From: Venturia oleaginea
Lineage: Eukaryota; Ascomycota; Dothideomycetes; Venturiales; Venturiaceae
Reading direction: 5' to 3'
Assembly (NCBI GenBank): GCA_013176395.1
Contig: JABMLP010000033.1
Location: 124,001 to 188,000, forward strand
Length of the DNA: 64,000 nt
The position numbers and the translations under genes were made by a program. How positions within the stretch are numbered: the first letter of the stretch is position 1; every line of letters starts with the position of its first letter. The notes below the pieces were generated by a model. That model made no database searches. It had not been told where the DNA came from and saw nothing but the letters and a program-made list of their open reading frames with translations. Below are positions 10,357 to 21,858 of the stretch, piece by piece.

Positions 10357-12722
10357 CTAGATCAATTGCTGGAAAGCACGATTGACTGGCGAGCGGAGTG
10401 GCTTGACATCCTTCCAGAAGTCTACGGTTGCAACAGCACGCTTGGAGATGCCTTCAGGCGTGAATTCGAATTTCTGAAACAAGCCATTAGTACATGCAAA
10501 CAAAACGCGAGAGTGATGGCATGAACTTACAGCGTAAACATCCTTATAAGGTCCTGAAGCACCAAATCTGTTGAGACCGAATTGCTCGTGGGAGTATTTC
10601 TCCCAGCCCAGAGTGGTCATGACTTCAACAGACATGGTTGGGATGCCATCTGGGATCACGGAAAGCTGGTATTCCTTAGACTGCGCATCGAAAACCTCTG
10701 TGCAAGGCATGGAGACAACACGGGCCTTAATGCTCTTGCCAGCAAGAACCTTGACAGCCTCGAGACAGATGCTGACCTCGGAACCGGTGGAAACCAAGGT
10801 GATATCAGCAGCCTTGTCCTCAAGAGCGACGTACCCACCCTTGATGGCACCCTCAATGGTCGAGGCCTCCAATTGTGGCAGATCTTGTCGGGTAAGAGCG
10901 AGGATAGATGGTGTACCCTTCGAGGTAAGGGCCATGTAGTACGCGGCAGAGGTCTCGTTACCATCAGCTGGGCGCCAGACCATCATGTTTGGTAGGGCAC
11001 GGAAGTGGGCGAGAGTCTCGATGGGTTGATGTGTTGGACCGTCCTCACCGAGACCGATGGAGTCGTGGGTAGCGACGTAGATGACACGCTGGTGGGAGAG
11101 GGAGGATAGACGGACGGCACCGGCGGCATATGAGACGAAGTTGAGGAAAGTGCCACCAGCAGGGATGATGGTGCCGTACGCGGACATACCGTTCATGGCA
11201 GCAGCCATGGCATGCTCACGGACACCATATCTCATGTAACGGCCAGACCAGTCACCAAGACCGGTGCTTGGGGGCTGGAAGTCGACGGCCTTCTTCCATC
11301 GGGTGTTGTTTGAGCCAGTCAAGTCAGCAGACCCGGAGATGAGTTCTGGGATTGTTTCGTGAATTTTCTCGAGAACAGCCTCGGACAGTTTCCTTGATGC
11401 TACGGCCTTGTCTTTGACTGTGTAGGTTGGGAGGCACTTCTGCCATCCTTCAGGAAGGTCCTTTGAAAGGCGTCGCTTAAGGTCGGCGTGTTCGGCTGGG
11501 TACTCCTTGGCGTAGGACTCAAAGAGCGTTTCCCACTCCTTCTCGGCGGCGGCTCCCTCAGCGGCGTGTTTGTGGTACATCTCGGTGACCTCGGATGGAA
11601 CAATGAAGCTCTCCTCTGGGTTGAAACCGAACTTCTCTTTGAGCTGGTGGATATCGTCCTTCTTCAGAGCGTTTCCGTGAACACCTCCAGTTCCCTGGAG
11701 AAGAGATCCGTATCCAATGGTGGTGGTGAGCTTGATAACGGATGGCTTGTCAGTCACGGCCTTGGCCTTCTTGATAGCCTCCTCAATGCCCTCGAGATCG
11801 GAGTCACCGTTCTCAACGTGCTGTACGTGCCAGCCGTAGGACTCAAATCGCTTCATGACATCTTCGGTGAAGGCGCAAGCAGTGTCACCGTCTGATGCGA
11901 ATTAGCAGAATTCTAGCTCAATGCAAGGCGTGAAATACCAATGGAAATGTGGTTATCATCGTAAATGGCAATCAAGTTACCAAGCTGCAAATGGCCAGCC
12001 ATGCTAGCAGCTTCACTGGCGACACCCTCCATAGCACATCCATCGCCGAAAAACAAGTATGTGTGGTTGTTGATCAAGTCGAATTTGTCCTTGTTGTAAA
12101 TGGCAGCAGTATGTGCCTGGGCAATGGCAAGACCGACAGCGTTGCCAAAACCCTGACCAAGAGGACCAGTTGTGACTTCGACACCGGGTGTGTCATGGGC
12201 CTCTGGGTGACCAGGTGTGATGCTGTCGACTTGACGGAAGCGCTTGAGGTCGTCGAGGGACACGGCGTATCCGAAGAGGTGGAGAAGGGCATATTGGAGC
12301 ATGCATCCGTGTCCATTACTATAGGGAAGTCTTAGTATCCGAAATATTCTGTGGATAAGAGAAGGGGATTTCCTCAAGGCAGACACCCAATTGATGGAAT
12401 GTGGAGGGATTGAGATGATGGAGGAACGTACGAGAGAACGAAACGATCGCGGTTGACCCAGTCCGGGTTCTTTGGGTTGAAGGTCATGAATTTGTTGAAC
12501 AGAACGTGAGATACAGGCGCCATGCCCATGGGCGCTCCGGGATGGCCGGAGTTGGCGGCAAATGTCGCATCGACCTGCGAAAGGAATCATGTCAATTTTT
12601 CGAGCTTTGTTTGGTGTTGAGCTTCGGACAGCTGTGCACCGAGGAGAAGGAGGGGCAGTTTGACATACTGCAAGCAGACGGATGGTGTTGATGGCGAGCT
12701 CGTCAGTCTTTCCGTAACCCAT
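10357..12722 (-). CDS. TKL1: Transketolase
   Basis: Five exons: 12722-12669, 12574-12432, 12318-11939, 11891-10531 and 10473-10357, giving 684 aa (the usual transketolase length). It is a thiamine-diphosphate enzyme moving two-carbon units between sugar phosphates in the non-oxidative pentose phosphate pathway; cytosolic. Motifs: [11 protein letters not shown] across the second exon start, [45 protein letters not shown] with NHISID (ThDP/metal), [15 protein letters not shown] (substrate loop), and [16 protein letters not shown] (catalytic Glu). The last intron (10530-10474, 57 bp) starts GTAAGT, contains TACTAAT and ends CAG, but is 3n long with no stop, so retention would insert 19 residues before [10 protein letters not shown]. 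All phases close. The start [18 protein letters not shown] is canonical. Confidence 0.96.
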
Positions 12723-13404
12723 CTTGCCAATTGATTGTGGAGGGAAAAGTTAAGTGGGTGAAGCGTTCAAGTGTGGTGAGAACTTGAAATTGAAGAGTTG
12801 GGCGAGAGAGAGGTTGACGGTTGACGTAAGTAGTAACGACTGCAGTTGGTGGGGCATGAGGGCGAGCATTGGCCGGGGAGATCTCAACATAAAAAAGAGT
12901 CTTCCCTATCGTTTCTATCCACTCTTGCATTTGTCGTCGCTTGCTCAAGCCTCAGTCAGCCTGTAACTCTAACCCCGTCCCCATCATTGGCCGTCAACAT
13001 ACCAGCCTCGAGCTCAGTCAGCAATTGCTTCTGGCCTGCTTCAAGACACCAATGTCTTCTTGCGTATATTATCGAAGAAATCGTCGGCATTGAACGTCAA
13101 ATTCCGCTCAGGTATTGGTACCCGTCCAATCGTGGACCCCTCAGATTCCCGCGCTCAATTGCTTTTCTTGACACAAATGTAGCATCTATGATCCCCAGCG
13201 GAGATATATCTCCGACGTCACTGTTGCACTTTATTCGCTCTCATCTCGGACCGGAATTCTGGAAAACCTGTACCTCCGCTGCATTATCAAGACCAGGCGA
13301 CAATGTTCAATTCAAGATAGATGTCGATAAATTTCTGTGAATTCCTCGCTAACAAAGCGCCAGAAGACGACTTTCGCAAACCAGTACTAACAACAAATTC
13401 GTTC
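12723..13404. other. Intergenic region upstream of transketolase
   Basis: This contains the transketolase promoter and the 3' flank of the surface-protein gene, both on the minus strand. A 164-codon open frame on the plus strand (12846-13340) has no recognisable domain and lies antisense to the promoter. I do not count it as a gene. Confidence 0.5.
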
Positions 13405-14373
13405 CTACAAGAACAATCCCACAATCAACCCGAAGCATCCCACTGCAACACCACTGCCCCAAGCCCTCAGATCAATGGCAGCAGAGCCTCCCGCCAACCT
13501 CGGCGTTGAAGTCGGAGGACTCGACCCCGTAGCAACCGCGAGCGTTGAAGTCTGTCCATTGATAACAGCCGCACTCCCTCCGGTAACGATACTATAAGTC
13601 GTTCCTGCAACAACAACAGCACTTCCACCCGGTGTAAGTGTTTGTCCACCAACATTAAATGCACCATTGGGACCAGCCGTAATAGTTGGGCCTTGGAGTG
13701 TAGTTTGAGGCGTCGTCTGCGGCGCCGCTGTCCCTGGGCTCCTTGTAATAACGGCCTGACGCTGCGTAATCAAAAACTGCACACTCGTAAGCGTAACCGC
13801 CGCCACCGAACCCGTCGCACCAGCAGGTGAACTCGAACCGGCTGCTGGAGTTTGACTAGCCTGTCCGGCGAAGGGCGAGCATTGATCTGGTGAGAAGGGG
13901 GAGACCGCGGCGCTGATAGTAGGGAGGGTTTCGAGGAAGGCGACGACGCTGGCGGTTATGCGGTCGTGGTCTGCTGGGGCTGTGGAGGCGTAGATCAGGT
14001 GAGTTATGTCAGTTGGGTTCAGGCGTACAGGTGTTGGGGAGGCGTAGCAAGAGGGCTGGAACTTGGAGATGCCGGCTACGGGGGAGGGAAAGGCGAGGTA
14101 GGTTGTCGGGTATCTAGAATTCGCAGGTTAGTATATGAAAAGCTGGTTTTGAGCGCCGGGGCAAATACGTCAAGGTCGTTCCCAGAGTCGTCCATGTCAG
14201 GTTTGTGGTCGTTGGTGGGGTAATTCCGGGTTGTCCACTTGCTCCTGAGGCGTATAACGTGGAATAACTCGTTATATTCACATCATCGTATTGTGTGATG
14301 TATGGTATGACGGTCGCCGTTACTTTCTGCGTCACAGACTGTACTCGAGATGGGTATGACAAGATCTTTGGTC
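13405..14373 (-). CDS. GPI-anchor-type cell-surface protein, 5' end unresolved
   Basis: Two exons are clear: about 14373-14169 and 14113-13405, joined by a 55-bp intron. The frame starts at a plausible acceptor (AATTAG at 14379-14374), so at least one upstream exon with the signal peptide is missing from the model; I could not place it. The protein is Ser/Thr/Pro-rich. The middle has NLTWTTLGTTLTYPTTYLAF, and a domain with two Cys (QPSCYASP, PDQCSPFAG) follows. The C-terminal third carries the wall-protein motif GGQTLTPGGSAVVVAGTTYSI.. and INGQTSTL, common in fungal adhesin-like proteins. It ends with a hydrophobic stretch (VAVGCFGLIVGLFL) preceded by small residues, a GPI-attachment signal. 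Function unknown; surface location inferred. Confidence 0.65.
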
Positions 14374-16005
14374 CTAATTGTTAAGTCAGTTTGAGTTCGC
14401 AGCACGGCTAGCTAGGCAGCTAATCGAGTGGGTACATTATCATGATCATATTTCTCAACATGTTTTCAAATCTGGATCGATATCGTAACATTTCTGCCAA
14501 TTTCGATAATACGCATCGACAAAGGTTTTGCTATCTCGATCTCGATCTCGATCTAGCGGTTTACATTCGGGTTGAGCATTTAATGTTGGTTGGAAACGAG
14601 ATACGCAAGTAATTCGCATGCCCACTGTGGCAGGGCTATCCTTGGATGATATACATACCTACGCTTATCGTACATCCAAGACATGATCCTGTTTTTGACG
14701 TCGTATTCAAGTTGCTCGGAGCTATTGAGAATTGTCAGAATGCCATGCTTCTGTTATTGCAGTCAAGGGTATCAATAGCCTCGTTCACACATTACATGCT
14801 ATATATATGTCCCGGAGAGCTGCGAGATGTATGCAAGCTTTGGCTATGTTCACCGAAATCTCGGGTCGCAAATAACGTAGTAAATACATGAATGATTTCT
14901 TCTGGTCAAGATGCTTGCAAGCCTGAAAGTAAGGGATGATGTGAAGTGGGAGGGAAGGGAAAGAAACTAACATGATGCGCCCTCAACGAAATATGAAAAT
15001 TGCAGTAAACAAGCTTCAAAAAGGACGATGCTTTCCAGCACAAACGATAGGGGTGATCTTGATCTCGACATGGCGTATATCTGCGAGCTCTGGACCACGT
15101 TCTGCCTTTAGGGCTTTAGGGAATCAATGAAGGTGTTTCGGATAACAAGAAAATAAGAAGATGACGATATGAGATGGAAACAAATGGTGTCGTTGTCCAA
15201 AGTCGAGAAACTAAATAACGGCATCCAAGACGTCCAAGAGAGAGCTAGGCTCACGACTACAATTTACAAGGTTGAGAGAACGCCACCTATTTTTAGAGAA
15301 ACAAAGAATACCGAACTAGCGGTCAAGTGGAGACCAGGTCGTGTTTAATTGGTCGATGTACTCTCATCTCGCTGTTGATTCGTGGGGAATGAAAGATATG
15401 CTAAGCCCTGCCAGACTCATTAATACCATATTGAAGCCATCGGGGCTTAGCAGGATTCTTGAATGTTTCGCGGAGGTGCCACCACATGTGAGTCTCGTCA
15501 GACCTTTCGCCGCATCGAGTCAGCTTTGGAAGGGTCCCGAAGAGGCAATGCGGCGTTGACCGAGCGACCATGCTCGTTGTTGTATGGAGGAGAGGATGAA
15601 GAGAGAGTTTGCTGAGTGAGGTAAGGCGAGGAGAGATAGCATAGCAGTAAGTAATCACCAGCCCGACTCTTGGACAAACTCCACACGTCCAAGACTAAAC
15701 TTAGCCATGAGCCAAGGCCAAGGCCCAATAGCTCGTATTCTCACAGTAGCGGCTTCTATTCGCACAGGGTGTGATGCATGGCCTTCCGCGCCGTACCATC
15801 TGCCTTCCGCGCTTTCCTGAGTCTCTTTTTCCATTCCAATCGCAAATCGATAAGGTGCCCCGAAGACTCGTCCTTTGATACTCTCGCTGCTGCTTTGAAA
15901 TTACCCTTGAACAGTTTACTTTCCACAGAGGCGCATTGCGCCATACAGTTCCGGCTCTTCCATTGCTCAACACTGTCAAACTCCTACAGGTCGACTGCAC
16001 ACACA
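14374..16005. other. 1.6-kb region with no supported gene
   Basis: This should contain the 5' exon and promoter of the surface-protein gene (minus) and the promoter of the pepsin-like gene (plus). A short GATCTC microsatellite lies at about 14530-14556. ORFs here are short and lack domains. Just before 16006 there is a possible acceptor (CCTACAG at about 15989), which would allow an unseen upstream exon for the next gene. Confidence 0.4.
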
Positions 16006-17823
16006 ATGTCCACAGATCTCTCCAAGCGGGCTACGACGGTGCCAGCGCCTTTGGTAGTGGATCCTACCCAAAGCTTTGAAGGTGGAGACGGAGCGTGGTC
16101 CACGTTCAACCTTGCAGTTGTAAGGACCAGACTTTTTTCACATAATCAATACTCTGATTGACCAATGCATCCATAGGGCACTCCTCCACAAAGCTTTCAC
16201 GTCCTGCCCTCAACCAAAGGCTCGGAAACCTGGGTACCTGTCCCTGAAGGATGCACATCAACAGACCCCTCAAACTGTCCAGTACTAAGAGGAGTTCAGC
16301 CCTTTAACGGGAATCCTCCTTCTGGATTTCTAATCAATCAGTCAACGACATGGGAGGAACAAGGACTATACGCGATTCAGCTCGAAACCGCTTTGAATTA
16401 TAGGGCAAATGGTCACTACGGGAAAGATGTGCTTGGACTAAATGGAGGGAATGCATCATCTGGTGGTATTTCACTGGCAAAGCAGGTCGTTGCTGGCATT
16501 GCTTCGAAGGACTATCTTCTGGGCATTCTCGGCCTGGGGATCCAGCCCACGTCGTTTTCGAGCAGCAGTACTCCTGTGAAGCCTTTCATGGAGCAGTTGA
16601 AGGACAACAAGCTCATCCCTAGTCTTTCGTATGGCTACACGGCTGGAGCTTCATATCAACAGAAAGGTGTGCTCGGGAATCTGATATTGGGTGGGTACGA
16701 TTCGTCGAGGCTCAAGCCAAACACGACTCCACGCTCGTTCTCATTTGGTACATCCGACGCAAATCCCTTGAAAGTCGGTGTCCAGTCCATTGTTGCGGAT
16801 AACACTCTGGTCGGAACAACATCATTTTCTGTCAACGCAGGCCATCTTACCGTCATTGACAGTACAGTGCCACACATCTGGCTGCCACGCGCTGTTTGTG
16901 ATAAAATGGAAGCAGCTTTTGGCCTGACATACGACAATCAAAGCGACCTATACACAGTGAACGACACAATGCATGCCCAACTGCGAGCCTTGAATCCTTC
17001 CATCACTTTCAAAATCGGCGATACGGCATATGACAATGGGAATGGCACGAATATTCGACTCCCGTATGGCGCCTTTGATCTCAAAGTTGGATGGCCCACT
17101 TATTCCGAGGATGTTAATTACTTCCCAATTCGCAGGGCAAACAATGAGACGCAATACGCACTTGGCCGGACCCTGTTGCAAGAGGCCTACGTCGTAGTTG
17201 ACTACGAAAGAAAGAACTTTTCGCTTTATCAAACCACCTTCTCATCACCACAGCCGGCATCGCGCATTGTGGCAATCCGCCCTAAAAACAATTCCCCAAG
17301 TCCCAGCAGCAGCAGCAGCATATCCACAGGCGCCATCGCCGGAATCTCTGTGGCAGTCGTTGTCATCTTAATTCTGGCAATAGCAGCATTGATCTGGTTC
17401 CTACGAAGACGTAAAGAGACGAACCGATTGCCTGAACTTGACGGCAATGGCAAGCCTATTCGCACAGGAGCGTACAATGAAAACAAAATAGACCGCGAAG
17501 CAGAACCTGATTTTGCGGAAATGGACGCGGGAGGCCAACACCAAATTTCTGAAATGGGAGCGCCGATGGTTGACCGCAAAGAAAGGCCCCACAGCTTTGC
17601 AAACGAGCTACCACAACCTGCTGAACCGATTGTTTATTATGAGATGGATGCGGGCAATTCTTCGGTTGGTGGGAAGAGGATTTCGCACGGTCAACCCTCG
17701 CCGTTGATAAAACGCAACTCGACGCCGGACAATGGGAGTCAGCCACCTTCCATTGTATCGCCTTTTAGCTCGACGTTTGGATCGAATGTAGGTCCGAATA
17801 GGCAGAGTGGAGGGAGGTGGTGA
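16006..17823 (+). CDS. Membrane-anchored pepsin-like (A1) protein lacking the first catalytic Asp
   Basis: Two exons, 16006-16119 and 16177-17823, give 586 aa. The fold is that of an aspartic peptidase: GTPPQSFHVL at the start of exon 2, then repeated beta-rich halves with several Cys and N-glycosylation sites. Where active enzymes have D-T-G (residue about 50), this protein reads PSTKGSETWV, so the first catalytic Asp is absent. The second site keeps an Asp (VIDSTVPHIWLP, about residue 266) but not the usual Thr-Gly. A single transmembrane helix (about 422-446, ISVAVVVILILAIAALIWFL) is followed by RRRK and a 135-residue polar tail rich in Pro, Ser and acidic residues. Inference: a receptor- or scaffold-like pseudo-protease at the cell surface, not an enzyme. 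No signal peptide is visible in front of LSKRA (a Kex2-like site), so the true start may lie in an unseen exon upstream. Confidence 0.75.
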
Positions 17824-18688
17824 CGTGAGGAGAGGGATGGTGTACCATTGCTTGCTACGAGGCCACCGACGCCAGATCGGCGGCATCCTGATTGATGATC
17901 TATCGATTTACGGGATGAGTGGGAGCGCTTGTAGGGTATACTGTCTCCGTTCTCGAGTATTTTCGACGCACTTCCCAGAGGTAATGATGTATCTCATCAA
18001 TATATGGCGGGCGTTTGGTTACGACATTCGATAATTTTTGCTCGGCATTTAAGCGTGGTTATCAAGCATGTCTGGATGAGGAAGTTGCATGATGTATGTT
18101 CTGCCGTGCAAACCTCACTAGGTGTTGACCAGCCAGAACGGATGAGATGTCAACGGAAATGTGGACAGGAAACTTGACTGTGGTATAACTTACTAATGGG
18201 AGATATTGACAAAGTTCCCTTCCATGTAAGAAAACAAGACTTGGAGGTTAGCACTTAGCAAGCTAATTGAACAGCTTCCTCAGTATAGGACTCGTTCTTG
18301 ACAAAGGAAATAATGTAGTACTACCAATATCACCTTGTTGAGTATGAGTAACAAAGACGAGGTAGCCGGGCACAGAGACGAACATCATGGGAATAAAGTT
18401 ACGTCCAGGAGCAGAATGAGTGGATTACCGTTTTCTGGCGATCATATTGCAGAACCCTTCACAACTCGTTCCACGCACACAAAACACTTTCATTCCAAAT
18501 TTCGAGATGGAGGCACACGTCCATGAGGAGCGCCGACAATTGATGAACTGGCTACCGATGCCCGAGCCCACGGCGGATGGCCGCCCTAGCCGCGTCAAAA
18601 CAAAGGAGGTCGGCGACAGGCCAAGACTTGTTGGTTTTGACGCGTCTCGGTTGTCGCGAAACCACATGACAAGTCGACGATCAGACGT
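17824..18688. other. Intergenic region, no gene seen
   Basis: Between the pepsin-like gene and a small coiled-coil ORF. An open frame from an ATG at 18507 (MEAHVHEERRQL..) runs into the next repeat region in a different frame. It could be the broken 5' part of the coiled-coil ORF, but no intron joins them. Confidence 0.4.
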
Positions 18689-18904
18689 TTGCGAAAAGAA
18701 CGCGACTGTTTACAAGAAGACCGTGACCATTTACAAGAAGACCGTGACCATTTACAAGAAGACTGCGATCATTTCAAATGCCATTTCCTTGATGCCGAGG
18801 ACAAAATTCGCAAACTCAATGTTCGCTCGAAAAAGGCTCAGTACCAGAATGGTACGCTTGGCTCCCGATTGCAAAAGGCCAGCAAGGAGATTAAGACTTT
18901 CTAA
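18689..18904 (+). CDS. Small coiled-coil ORF with heptad LQEDRDH repeat (uncertain gene)
   Basis: The frame ending TAA at 18904 encodes about 70-87 residues with a strongly helical pattern: RKERDC, then three copies of LQEDRDH-type heptads, then AEDKIRKLNVRSKKAQ. The repeat is a 21-bp DNA unit, so the coiled coil grows by whole heptads. No ATG lies in frame; upstream the frame is open only to a TGA about 60 bases before. An ATG-led frame at 18507 is offset by one base, so either a small indel has broken a longer gene or the ORF is a remnant. No family recognised. Confidence 0.35.
   Translation: MRKERDCLQEDRDHLQEDRDHLQEDCDHFKCHFLDAEDKIRKLNVRSKKAQYQNGTLGSRLQKASKEIKTF
18709..18775 (+). repeat. 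21-bp tandem repeat (about three units) encoding one heptad per unit
   Basis: The unit TTTACAAGAAGACCGTGACCA is repeated about three times. The last copy diverges (GACTGCGATCA). Unit length is a multiple of 3 and of 7 codons. Confidence 0.85.
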
Positions 18905-19432
18905 TCTCCCACTCGGCGTGATGAAAGACTGCACTGTATATTAGCACATGATTGGAATAGTAGTATTCAACATTCAGACAAATATCGAAAAGAGCTTCAC
19001 TCTCTAATAACCACATTCGCATGCTTTGGAACGTACTGTCGTGAAAGATGTGAAGTGAACTCTCGTTTTTTCTGGGCGTCGTGAGCAGCTTGAGGCATAG
19101 TGAGTGTGGTTGAGAAAGCTCACGATTTATTACGTGTCGTCGTCGTCGTAGGTTTATATAGTTTACTCGATGCCATCGAGTCAAACGCGTTATCAGACCC
19201 TGGGCGAAAACCAATTCCCCCACGTAAACTATCTCTACGCGGCGAGGGCTATCCTCCCTATCATTCTTAGACCCTATCACAAGGCGAAAACTCCCGCAGA
19301 TGCTATGACCATGCTAACAGTTGCGTGCAAAGAGGCTGTTCATAAACAACCCTTGCTGCATTCACTGGAGTTGCACCGTTAGCATTCAGGCGAGTATCTT
19401 ACCGCTAACATGACTTACTTCAATTCTCAGGT
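18905..19432. other. Intergenic region, no gene seen
   Basis: Upstream of the permease. Short ORFs on both strands have no domain. A GTC/GTCGTC run lies near 19138. An acceptor-like CTCAGGT sits just before the chosen permease ATG, so an extra 5' exon is possible. Confidence 0.4.
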
Positions 19433-21522
19433 ATGGAAAACATCAACTGTACCCAAAGATGCCGAGAAATTGACCTAATCCAGTTTCTCAGTTCCTCGCC
19501 AATAGGCTCATTCTACAGCCTCCAAACCCAAGAAGACCAGGAGCGAGAGCAACAACCGCTGATAGCCTCTTCATCTTCATCTCCTCGACCCAGTGCGATA
19601 TTGCCGGATCCTTGTCATCGCCATCATTCTGCTGATCCTTCTCAAAATTCGACCCCTATCGCACGACTGTCTTACCGTAGCCAAGATGAATTTTCTTGCC
19701 TTGACATCGTTGTGGAGTCAATACAAGATTGTAGACTCACCCGCTTTGTTGGCAAATTCGCTCTTGAGAGCGAGCCAGGCCTCACGAACACTCAGTTGAT
19801 GCTTACGAATCACGATCTGAAGCCCGTTGAACCTGAGCGTCGTCAATGGGGTGCTTGGAATTTTGCTGGTTTATGGATGGGTACGTCCCCAGACTGACTT
19901 GAGCTGAATGGCTGAAACGTAAATCGATTCCAAACTGACAGCCCACAACAGCTGACTCCTTCAACATCAGCACATGGATGATATCTTCTTCCATGATCAC
20001 CACTTCCGGTCTGTCCTGGTGGCAATCCTGGCTTTGTGTTTGGATCGGCTACTCCCTTTCCGGCCTCTTCGTCTGCTTGACAGGCCGTATCGGAGCAAAA
20101 TACCATATCGGCTTCTCGGTCGTCACGAGGTCATCTTTCGGTATCTGGGGTTCCCTATGGCCGGTCTTCAACAGAGCTGCAATGGCATGTGTATGGTATG
20201 GAGTGCAAGCCTCGATAGGAGGCACCTGCGTGAAGTTAATGTTACGATCGATCTGGTCTTCTTACGAAGATCTTCCGAACACCATGCCTGCAGCTTCTGG
20301 GACGAACACGAGAGATTTTCTTGCCTTTCTGCTGTTTTGGGCAGGCAGTCTTCCCGCTATCTGGCTTCCCGTACATAATGTTCGTCACCTGTTCACTGTC
20401 AAGGCATTCGTTGTTCCGTTCGCTGGTGTCGCAGTGAGTCAAACCTCGCTCACGATCACCATTCCCTAATTGTATCAACAGTTCTTCATTTGGGCAATCG
20501 CAAAGGCCCGCGGTCTCGGTCCCATAGTCCATCAACCCTCCACTACCACTGGTACCGATCTCAGATGGGCTCTCATAAAAGGCATCATGTCCTCCATTTC
20601 CAACTTTGCAGCTCTCATCGTCAACAATCCAGACTTTTCCCGTTTTGCTCGAAAGCCCTCGGACGCGCTCATGTCCCAGATGCTCACCATTCCAGTCGGT
20701 TTCGCTTTCACCTCAATCATTGGAATTTTTGTCTCCTCATCCTCAAACGTAATTTATGGACAGCCGATCTGGAACCCTCTCGACCTCCTCGACTCATTCC
20801 TAAAAGAAGGGGGCGCGACAACGCGATTCGGCGTGTTCGCCATTGCCTCTTCTTTTACGCTTGCTCAACTGGGAACGAACATCGCAGCCAACAGCATATC
20901 AGCCGGCACCGATATGACCGCCCTCGCCCCGAGATTCTTGACCATAAGAAGGGGCGGATATATCTGCGCTACTATCGGTTTACTCATCCGCCCCTGGAAC
21001 CTGTTGAAAAGTGGCAACCAATTTACGACCTATCTCTCAGCATACTCCGTCTTCCTTTCATCGATTGCTGGGGTAATCATTTGCGACTACTATTTCGTGA
21101 GAAAGGGATACATTCAAGTTGAGTATCTCTACTCTGGACGCAGAAGTGGGCCGTACTTCTTTAGCTGCGGCGTACATTGGCGTGCCTATGCCGCATATGT
21201 GGCAGGCATCATGATCAACATCACCGGCTTCCTCGGCGCTTATGGTTGGAAGGTCCCCAAAACGGCCGAGTATATCTACAACTTTAGTTTCTTTGGCGGC
21301 TTTTTCATCTCAGCATTGGTGTATTGGGTTTTATGCAAATTATCGCCAATTCCAGCGTGTTCGGATAAATGGTTGGAGGTGGATTATGATGGTAGCAATA
21401 CGGGGCGAGAATATGATGACGAGAACCAGAGGGATACTGGGACAGATGAGAGTGATGGGAAGGTGTTCACTGAACGAGAGAGGTTGAGGCGGAAGGTCGA
21501 AGAATGGCAAGGAGAGGTTTGA
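19433..21522 (+). CDS. NCS1-family nucleobase (uracil-type) permease
   Basis: Three exons: 19433-19880, 19952-20433 and 20482-21522, giving up to 656 aa. It is a plasma-membrane proton symporter of the Nucleobase-Cation-Symport-1 family with about 12 membrane segments. Motifs: [21 protein letters not shown] then [13 protein letters not shown] across the first intron, GARIGA-like [39 protein letters not shown] right after the second intron, [12 protein letters not shown], and [23 protein letters not shown] hydrophilic C-terminal tail of about 50 residues is rich in Asp/Glu. The core resembles uracil/allantoin transporters; which base it carries is not decidable. Start uncertain: homology begins near [13 protein letters not shown], and the 110 residues before it are Ser/Gln-rich and could be partly non-coding. 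Confidence 0.88.
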
Positions 21523-21858
21523 TCAAGAGCATTTATGGTGATTTAGGTAGGCTGGTTCTGGTGTTGCGTCGCGGCAACATTTGGATAATTAATGAGCATG
21601 CGACGTTCAGCGATACCAGCATTGAACACGGAAATGTTATTAATAAGAAGTACACTCGATGGAGAACATCTCGGGCTGGGACAATTGGGTATTCGATGGT
21701 GGAGTATGGGAATACTGTGATACCCATATTATCAGCGGAATAGAGCATATGAGCAAACATCAAGAAAACAGAATATAAAAAGCCATCTTCATCGCTCCGA
21801 TATCTATTGAGATACCCTACTTCAGCCTCCCTTTTCATTTCCCGTATCCTGGGCTCTT
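21523..21858. other. Convergent intergenic region, nothing seen
   Basis: This lies between the permease stop (plus) and the peptidase-like stop (minus). It holds only their 3' flanks. Confidence 0.6.

Noticed and set aside
10571..11895. Several plus-strand ORFs antisense to transketolase
   Set aside because: Shadows of a strongly biased coding sequence; no motifs.
12846..13340. 164-codon plus-strand ORF upstream of transketolase
   Set aside because: No domain, low-complexity start, antisense to the promoter; likely chance.
19593..19799. Hydrophobic ORF overlapping the permease 5' end
   Set aside because: Out of frame with the conserved NCS1 start and without homology.
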